In this document: piece after piece, positions 57,651 through 64,000 of the stretch
How the letters are laid out: each line of letters opens with the position of its first letter
Position numbering within the stretch: the first letter of the stretch is position 1
Assembly (NCBI GenBank): GCA_029962745.1
Contig: CM057169.1
Span: 16,466,514-16,530,513, forward strand
DNA from: Echinometra lucunter
Taxonomy: Eukaryota; Echinodermata; Echinoidea; Camarodonta; Echinometridae
Length of the DNA stretch: 64,000 nucleotides
Direction of reading: 5' to 3'
Made by a program: the position numbers and the translations under genes
Notes under the pieces: generated by a model
Seen by the model: the letters and a program-made list of their open reading frames with translations, nothing else
What the model was told of the DNA's origin: nothing
Database searches by the model: none

Positions 57651-58760
57651 ATGTCCAAAATGTTCCAGTTTTCGCGACATCAGAGTAATTATATAATCAT
57701 GATTACTATCATTCCCATAGTGGTAAGTTTGATTACATTCACCAGTGGTGAAATGACTGAGATAAATGTGATAGAAGGGGAAGACATACAGCTTTACTCC
57801 AGTTACCCCTGCAACAGTTCAAAAGTCACCCTACAATACAGTAACAGAGCTCCATTTTATGATTCAACCAATCGAGAATCAATGTCATTGCCTGAAAATC
57901 AACAACTTACTGTAAATAAAGAAAAAGATGGCTGCTTCGTCGCGCTAACATTTTCTCCTGCCCTAAGATTTGATGATGGTGGATATATTTTGACTTCATA
58001 CACTTATGGTCTATTCTTGAAGGACACAAAGGTTTGGTTATTAAGGGTTGAATATCCACCGGATAGAGCATTCTGCGAATGGAGAATGGAGAATGGTGAA
58101 GAAGAATTTGCTAATGACTGGGTCCCATTGATGTGCACAGCCCCGATTGGTACTATGTCTGGAAAAATTGTTTGCTATCAGAATGGAATTGTAGTGCCCT
58201 TTCTCGAAAAACCTACTCAAGATGATGGTATTCTTCAGCAGACTCTTTGGGCCAGGTATTCTCAGCCTGTATTTTGTTGCGCCGCTGTCATAGGACGTGA
58301 AGTGGAGAGATGTGATTGCAAAGACTATAAATGGGATCCATATAAAAACATCACAGATCCCTGTCCTCTTACAATGCCTCAAAAGGTTTCAACACCATCG
58401 CAAAGTTACACTCTAATACCAACAACAGAACAAGATAACACGAAGAAACCAAACTCATATCCTTTGTTTCGTGTTCCTTTGATTTTGATTGCAATTGTAC
58501 ATCTTGCCCTTTTTCTTACCCTTGTTGGCTTAAGGATTTTTTGTGGATATGGTAAAGATTCGAATTTTAGGGAACGTGAAAAGAATTCCGAAAATACTCG
58601 TGATGGCTACATGTATACGGTAGTAAGCGTTACTGATACTGCTTTCACACCTAGGTACGGTCGCTGCGACCGGTCGCTGCGACCGTACCCAGCGACCGAT
58701 CGGACGTGCTTTCACACCTCCGTCAAAATTTGGTCAGGCCCAGACCAGACCGCTGTATAG
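57651..58760 (+). CDS. Single-exon Ig-like type I membrane protein with transposon-derived C-terminus
   Basis: 369 aa, no family member recognised by name. Residues 14-33 are a hydrophobic signal peptide. Residues 37-132 resemble a V-type Ig domain: INVIEGEDIQL, C54, C95, and DDGGY at 108-112 in place of the usual DxGxYxC, with Thr instead of the final Cys. Residues 133-240 form a second, cysteine-rich domain (C142, C162, C175, C209, C210, C221, C223, C238). N-glycosylation sites at N55 and N233. A Thr/Pro/Ser-rich stalk, then TM at about 276-298 and a basic cytoplasmic tail with YMYTVV (Y322-V325, a YxxV motif like an ITIM but with Tyr at -2). Residues 330-369 are encoded by the MITE at 58639-59027. 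Without the insertion the frame would stop about 12 codons after the insertion site. ATG at 57651 is the first in-frame start; GTATATAG 20 bp upstream is too close to serve as a TATA box unless the 5' UTR is minimal. Receptor role in immunity is inference only. Confidence 0.75.
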   Translation: MSKMFQFSRHQSNYIIMITIIPIVVSLITFTSGEMTEINVIEGEDIQLYSSYPCNSSKVTLQYSNRAPFYDSTNRESMSLPENQQLTVNKEKDGCFVALTFSPALRFDDGGYILTSYTYGLFLKDTKVWLLRVEYPPDRAFCEWRMENGEEEFANDWVPLMCTAPIGTMSGKIVCYQNGIVVPFLEKPTQDDGILQQTLWARYSQPVFCCAAVIGREVERCDCKDYKWDPYKNITDPCPLTMPQKVSTPSQSYTLIPTTEQDNTKKPNSYPLFRVPLILIAIVHLALFLTLVGLRIFCGYGKDSNFREREKNSENTRDGYMYTVVSVTDTAFTPRYGRCDRSLRPYPATDRTCFHTSVKIWSGPDQTAV

Positions 58761-59027
58761 CTGACCTAGCCGGAAGCGGAAGTAGAGATAGTGCGTAGGC
58801 ATGTATGGGGGGTCATTGCATTTCGATCGGTCGCTGAGTACGATGTGCTTTCACATCTAGCTTGCATCGGTCGCGATCGGTCGCTGAAGTACCTCACCGA
58901 CCGTACTCAGCGACCGATCGTTTTTGACCAAAACGATCGGTCGCAGCGACCGATGAAATGCTTTCACACTATGATTTCATCGGTCGCAGCGACCGCTCGC
59001 AGCGACCGTACCTAGGTGTGAAAGCAG
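58639..59027. mobile_element. GGTCGCTGCGACC-rich MITE, copy 2
   Basis: 389 bp flanked by TA (58637-58638, 59028-59029), with CTGCTTTCACACC / GGTGTGAAAGCAG ends. Inverse orientation relative to 6993-7384. Inserted in the last codons of the Ig-like gene. Its own open frames are mirror images of those in copy 1 and are not genes. Confidence 0.9.
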
Positions 59028-59029
59028 TA

Positions 59030-59834
59030 TGAGACATAATTTAGCAGTCTGGAAGCAATACATGTAGGTGTTTTGTTTTTGTCTTTGTTTTTGTTTTTGT
59101 TTTTGTTTGTTTTGTTTGTTTGTTTGTTTTTTGGTAGTTGAGTTTCGGATTAGGTTTAGGGTTAGGGACTCCGGCCTCGGTTATAAGTTGCTCCAGATAA
59201 AATTCTACTAACGTGGCTTATTTCCAATTCAATACCAGTGATTTACAAAATGTTGCTGAAATGACATGATTTCCTTGTGTTTTGTCCTCACTCTTTTGTG
59301 ACTTACTTTTCTGCCCCCCTCTCCAAGTTTTTGTACATTACGTCAATGCTGTCAACTTTGTGACAAACGAATGACTTCTCTCGCTCTGAAAACGAAGACA
59401 ATATGAATTTAACGGACATTGCATAACAAGCAATCATGAACAAATTCCTCTTTTCTTTAAGCATTACTACCGTTACAAAGGTAGTCAATTCTGAAAAACA
59501 AATCGCCTCACAAAAAGAGCCGTATAGAGTCAAGACGCCTCGTCAAAAATTGATATTTCATGTTGCCGTTTCAGTTGGAAAGGATTTTTTTCCGTCCAGT
59601 GAAACGAAACACACAATAACAATGGCATCTGGCCAATAATGTCCTTGAAAATGCATATCCCAGGTATAGCATTCTTCCTTGGCTATCTTGTATTATAATG
59701 TTTTCCTTTTTATGTACATTGCTTGATTGTTCACGATTATGATATACTATGTGTTGTTTACATTATTCGATTCAATTTTGATTTGCGAATTTGCGTTGCG
59801 GATACATGTTAAAAACAAAAATGTAAATCACCAT
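59030..59834. other. 3' flank of the Ig-like gene
   Basis: (GTTTTT)n / (GTTT)n tract at about 59070-59133. 59310-59700 distantly resembles the 48580-48900 and 49526-49969 repeats (ends ATCTTGTATTATAATG). No polyadenylation signal clearly assignable. Confidence 0.5.
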
Positions 59835-59932
59835 TTAAAAGGGCTGAGGAGTGACTACATTTCGAATGGCAGATTAACGCACTGAACATGCTGAATGATT
59901 TTGATAATGTAGTCACTCCTCAGCCCTTTTAA
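59835..59932. repeat. Perfect 27-bp-arm hairpin
   Basis: 59835-59861 (TTAAAAGGGCTGAGG...) is the exact inverse of 59906-59932, with a 44-bp loop. Could be a tiny MITE or a transcribed hairpin. Confidence 0.9.
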
Positions 59933-61178
59933 CAGTTTAAATGTTGATATGATATTTTAGTTTTTAGATTGTATGAGCATGATACAAATGGCTACCATGA
60001 TAATTTCAATAAACCTTACATACCCATCATTCAAATCAAATAAAGAAATAGTAAGCATAATCGTAATATCCATTTATGACGCTATAATAAGTTGTTTCCA
60101 TGCATGTAAATTTATAATCAATCAAGGTTTTGGGGTAGAGTGAATGGACATCTTAAAACGTAGAACAGTTATGATCTGTAAACAAAGTATATGCTACAAT
60201 GATTAAAATAAATGGGAGAAGAGAGGAATGGAAAATTATTACTCAATCCATGCAGTGAATATGTTTTATTCGATTCTTGTATAAGCGAAACTAAGGATTG
60301 GGGAGCACTGGAGAGAGAGAGAGAGAGACAGAGAGACAGAGAGAGAGCTGGGGTCCATGGGGATGGGAGAAAGAGACCAGGAGGAAAAGAAAGCCAAATA
60401 GTATGTCAGAAAGACATATCACATAGATAGGACAAAAAGGTCGGAGAGAGAAAGAGAGGGGGAGGGGGCTATAGGGTGCATGGGGACGGGAGAAAGAGAC
60501 GAGGAGGGAAAAGAAAGCCAATGAGTATATTAGTCAGAAAGACATATCACATAAAGAGGACAGAAAGGTGAGAGAGAGAGAGAGAGAGAGAGAGAAAGAA
60601 AGAGACAATGATAGGGAAGGGGGTGGTTGGGGGAAAACACAGACTAGACAGAAAGAGAAATAAGGGATGTTTCACAAAGCTGCAGTGCGCAAAGTTACAC
60701 ATGACTGTAAGAATGACTTAGATATGGAAAACAAAATTATTGTCTCAATAATTATCCTGAAATTCGGGTGCAACCCTGTCCCGACCGCGCGTTTCCGTTT
60801 TACATCGTTGCCTAGGCATTTTCGCGAAAAATCCTACAAGTGCTCTGGTGAAAGAGTCTAAGTCCTCAGTGCACATAGCTATAGGCCTAGAGGCGATCCA
60901 CTGCATGCACTTTGTAATATTGAGCGAACGGGCTGAGTTCATAGAGTTATATGTATTTCTCTCCCTTTCTCTATGGCTGAGCCTGATCTTATCTAAAAGA
61001 GAAAAAAAACAACAATGAAATACACTGTACATAGGAGAGAGAAGAAGATAGATGGAAGGAAGAACAAATAAAAACATATGGACATGGGAGAGGATAGATG
61101 AGAGGAAGAACACATGAAAAAGGAAAAGGAGATACAGAATTCATTGTATATTTCTTCGTGTTGTTTTTTCTTTTTTTT
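59933..61178. other. Inner flank of right arm with GA-rich duplications
   Basis: GA-rich DNA at 60310-60605 includes a tandem pair of about 125 bp sharing GGGAGAAAGAGAC, AAGAAAGCCAA and CAGAAAGACATATCACATA. No gene seen. Confidence 0.6.
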
Positions 61179-62422
61179 CTTTAGATTTCTTTCTTATAAT
61201 CCTATGACCTTTCAGGGGAGGCTAATGTAGAGTATGATGTAGAATGCAGTATTATAATTTGTGTATACATGTACTATTACACTATTTACAGGCTACAATA
61301 AATTTACTGATCATCCTCATACTGTTGAGTGTTTGGATTTTTTCCACCTTTGCAGGTAGTTGGCAACAGTCAGCAAACACATGTATCTATGTATAACCTA
61401 TTATGTTCAGTCTGTATTGTTGTTTCCCTTTTCTTTCTCTCCCTTCTCTCCCTATTCTTTCTTCCTTCTTGTTCTGCTTCTATCTTCTTTCCAAACCTAA
61501 TACTCTGTGGGAAATAACATGCACCTTTTCCAATACATTCATGTTTCCCACTACGGGAACAGAATAATTATATTCATGCTGTGTTATCTCCTACATCTAA
61601 TAAGTGCTTAGTTATTTGAGTGCTGTATGATTGTAATCGTATTTGTTCTCTTTTTGATATACATGTACTTAATTATTACTCCCTTCTTTCTACTCCTCTC
61701 CTATTCTTCTCTTTTTCTTCGACTCTCTCCATCCCTCCTTATTCTCTTTTCCTTGTTAATTTTCTTTTCCTCTCAACCTTTCATTCTCTTGGGAGTAATT
61801 TAATTTATTTACAATTTATAAGGGAAATGAGACCCTGGGGAAGATTGGTTTAGTGGGGGCGGGGGGAATTTTAAGGGGGGTACTCTTTGGGGTTATTGGG
61901 GATGGGATGTTTTTTTTTTTGTTTTTTTTTTAATTCTTCGAGCTGATAGGTTGTTCTGGGGTGTTCTCATGGGTGGCTCTTTTACAGTGTATACCCCTTT
62001 TTGTTGGGGGGGGGGGGGTGGAGGTTTTCTCTGTTCTTCCCTCCTCCCATGGAGGTTGATTTGTTTTCCCCTGGGTCTCATTCTCCTTTGTTCTATTGTC
62101 ATATATTACGGGTATTTTATTAGTTGCACTTGATTGTTAATTATTCTGTAATTTGATTTGACATGTGTATTTATGTATATTTCCTTGATTTGTACACAAG
62201 GCAAGTGTCGGTCTTTGGACCGTTTGTCTTTGTTCTTTGATTGTTTTTTAACTGAATAAAAATCCAATATATATCCATTTTCATGGGTCCACAATAAAAC
62301 CTAATTAACTGTATTGTACCTCGGCCTCAGCACAGGGTTACTTAGCTCAGTCTCGGAGAGCTATAGAACCTAGTCGAATGAAAAGACAGCATACGTGCCC
62401 CTGCACCCTCTCATGCAATATC
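61179..62422. repeat. Right arm of the large inverted repeat (about 1.24 kb)
   Basis: Reverse complement of 53667-54900. Outer end CCTCTCATGCAATATC, then abrupt switch to hAT-like sequence at 62423. Inner end near CTTTAGATTTCTTTC. Confidence 0.93.
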
Positions 62423-62725
62423 AAGTTACCGGGACATTTTTGGCTCTGGCCCCACCCCCCCCCCCCCCCCCTCTCGATAACAGGCAGAGGACGTATTAAG
62501 ATGAGCGGGAGCAGACAAGGAACGATTCAAAGGAACGTCGGAGCTTCCGCGCTTCTCGCGGGGGACACTCCCCCCCCCCTCCCTGCACCCCCCTTGGGAG
62601 CGCGCTTCCCGTGCTCACTACCGCCCCCCTAAACTGAAATCCTAGCTACGCCACTAATTGTAGACGGAGTTACCGGAAAATATTTGGCTCTGCCCCCCCC
62701 CTCCCCTCTGATAACAGGCACCTGT
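62423..62725. mobile_element. hAT-like fragments (GGCGTAACAGG family), inverse orientation
   Basis: AAGTTACCGGGACATTTTTGG, CCTAGCTACGCCACTAATTG and CACCTGTTACGCCGCTG match, in reverse, the modules of the 4550-6105 element. C runs at about 62453-62472. Borders are not clear. Confidence 0.6.
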
Positions 62726-62879
62726 TACGCCGCTGCAACAAGGTGCCTTAAACCACTCGACCGCGGCACCTGATAAAGGAAAATAAGATTTTAAAAAAAA
62801 AAGTCGGTCTCGCGGGCCTTCGGCCTCGCGGGTCTTCGGCCTCGCGGGCCTTCGGTCAAGTGGGCGGACCCCGTACAAT

Positions 62880-63880
62880 CACCCCCCCCCCCCCAGGTTT
62901 TAGGGAAGGATGTTTGCTTACAATTAACTGAATTAACATGTTTAGAAATGGTAGGAACAGCAATAATGATAACAATAATTATTGTCATTTTAACAACAAC
63001 AACAACAACAACAACAACGACAACAATAATAATAATAATATTGATATTTAGTAATGCATTATTATTATTATGCTTATGATAATAATAATAATAGCTATCA
63101 TCATCATCATCGTTAATATGACTGAAATGACGAGTACTATCATAACTCTATCAATCATTATTCTGATTTATGTTGTTATTTATATTACTTTTGGCTAATT
63201 TCGGCGCCGTCACAGTTTTTCTGAAGTGGTGTAACAACAAAATTAAAAAAAAAAGATAAATAGCGTGATGCAAATATGCAATAATGTGTGTCAGTCCATA
63301 TTCTATATTCGTTTATCACGGTGCGTATATCTTCTATTTATATCTGTGCATCATTGGCGTAAATCCTGGGGGATGGGGATATATCCCCCACTTTTTTGAG
63401 AGGGTGATGGCGTGTACAAATATCCCCCCCCCCCCCCACTTTTTCACTTTTTAAGGAAGAAATGATATTTGAATTAATCAGTTAATAAAATTTTTAATAA
63501 GCTGTCATAAACAACATCATATTTTAAAATTTCTATTTGAAAATGTGATTTAAAACCAGAAAAGCGCTTATTTTTTGCTCGCTCGCTTCGCTCGCTCATC
63601 ATATTTTAGAATTTTTGTTTGAAAATGCGTGTGAAAACCAGAAAAGTAGTTATTTTTGGCTCGCTTGCTTTGCTCGCTCATCATATTATATAATTTCTAT
63701 TTGAAAATGCGATTGAAAATCAGAAAAATGGTAATCAAAATGTGTGTAAGGGGGTCTGTGCAGGTGGGTGAGGGCGTGTGTTTATATTTAAGTGTGAGTT
63801 CGACAAAAAAAAAAAATTGGCAAAAATGTCGATCACCCCCCCCCCCCCACTTCTCAAAGTGGATTTACACCGGTGTATGT
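62880..63880. mobile_element. Relative of the 52140-53206 element, same orientation
   Basis: Shares CAGGTTTTAGGGAAGGATG, (ATT)/(ACA) microsatellites at 62990-63070, GTTTTTCTGAAGTGGTGTAAC, the CATTGGCGTAAATCC end at 63352 and GCTCGCTCGCTTCGCTCGC units at 63575-63690. Ends near GGATTTACACCGGTG. Confidence 0.7.
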
Positions 63881-64000
63881 GTGAGGGTGTGAGGGTGTGT
63901 GTGTGTATGTGAGGGTGCACTTGTATAGCTTTGCAAGCGAGGACAGTGAACAAAGAAAATTCCTGAGAACAATAGTCCTCGGTTGGTAAACAATAGTCCT

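Noticed and set aside
58791..59015. Open frame shared almost exactly with 6999-7229 on the minus strand
   Set aside because: Both are the same palindromic MITE read in the same direction; no evidence of a protein.
53794..62294. Mirrored short frames in the two arms (53794-53982 with 62106-62294; 54225-54458 with 61620-61853; 54561-54749 with 61329-61517)
   Set aside because: They are identical because the arms are inverted copies; composition is low-complexity and no domain, start context or splice structure supports a gene.

Overview
The window is genomic DNA of a repeat-rich, intron-rich, AT-rich marine invertebrate deuterostome, most likely an echinoderm such as a sea urchin. This is inferred from vertebrate-like glycogenin exon sequences, a GRL101/LGR-type receptor of a kind expanded in echinoderms, frequent TACATGTA motifs, and abundant MITEs, microsatellites and long G/C homopolymers. 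No assembly or species name can be read from the sequence.

Layout, all genes on the + strand. (1) 1-3659: the 3' half of a rhodopsin-family receptor (TM3 to the C-terminus) in four exons; each of its three introns carries one small DNA-transposon relic. (2) 3660-11290: intergenic DNA made of nested hAT-like insertions (4550-6105 with 4677-5178 inside it), nested TA-flanked MITEs (6901-7779 with 6993-7384 inside it) and simple repeats. (3) 11291-37077: a complete glycogenin gene with nine coding exons encoding about 497 aa. It has the GT8 catalytic domain with DxD and the autoglucosylation tyrosine, a histidine-rich linker made of phase-0 exons, and the conserved C-terminal glycogen-synthase-binding motif. 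Its introns hold a decayed array of copies of exon 3, a piggyBac-like element interrupted by a 157-bp tandem array whose monomers each carry a DR1 nuclear-receptor-like site, a 1.65-kb purine-rich GAT/GAG minisatellite, and a possible alternative last exon that would remove the synthase-binding tail. (4) 37078-53666: a long gene-poor stretch with the glycogenin 3' region, a 70-bp tandem array, a 0.76-kb direct duplication, a long foldback element and a 1.07-kb hAT-like element. (5) 53667-62422: a large inverted-repeat structure. Two near-identical arms of about 1.24 kb face each other across 6.3 kb that contains an intact single-exon gene for a type I membrane protein with Ig-like features (57651-58760). 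The last 40 codons of that gene come from a MITE, a second copy of which lies at 6993-7384. (6) 62423-64000: more hAT-like repeats.

The two recognised genes are unrelated in function (membrane signalling; priming of glycogen synthesis), and there is no operon-like logic. The most interesting material is how mobile DNA has reshaped the genes: fossil exons, a transposon-derived protein tail, intronic response-element arrays and an inverted duplication around an immune-type receptor.
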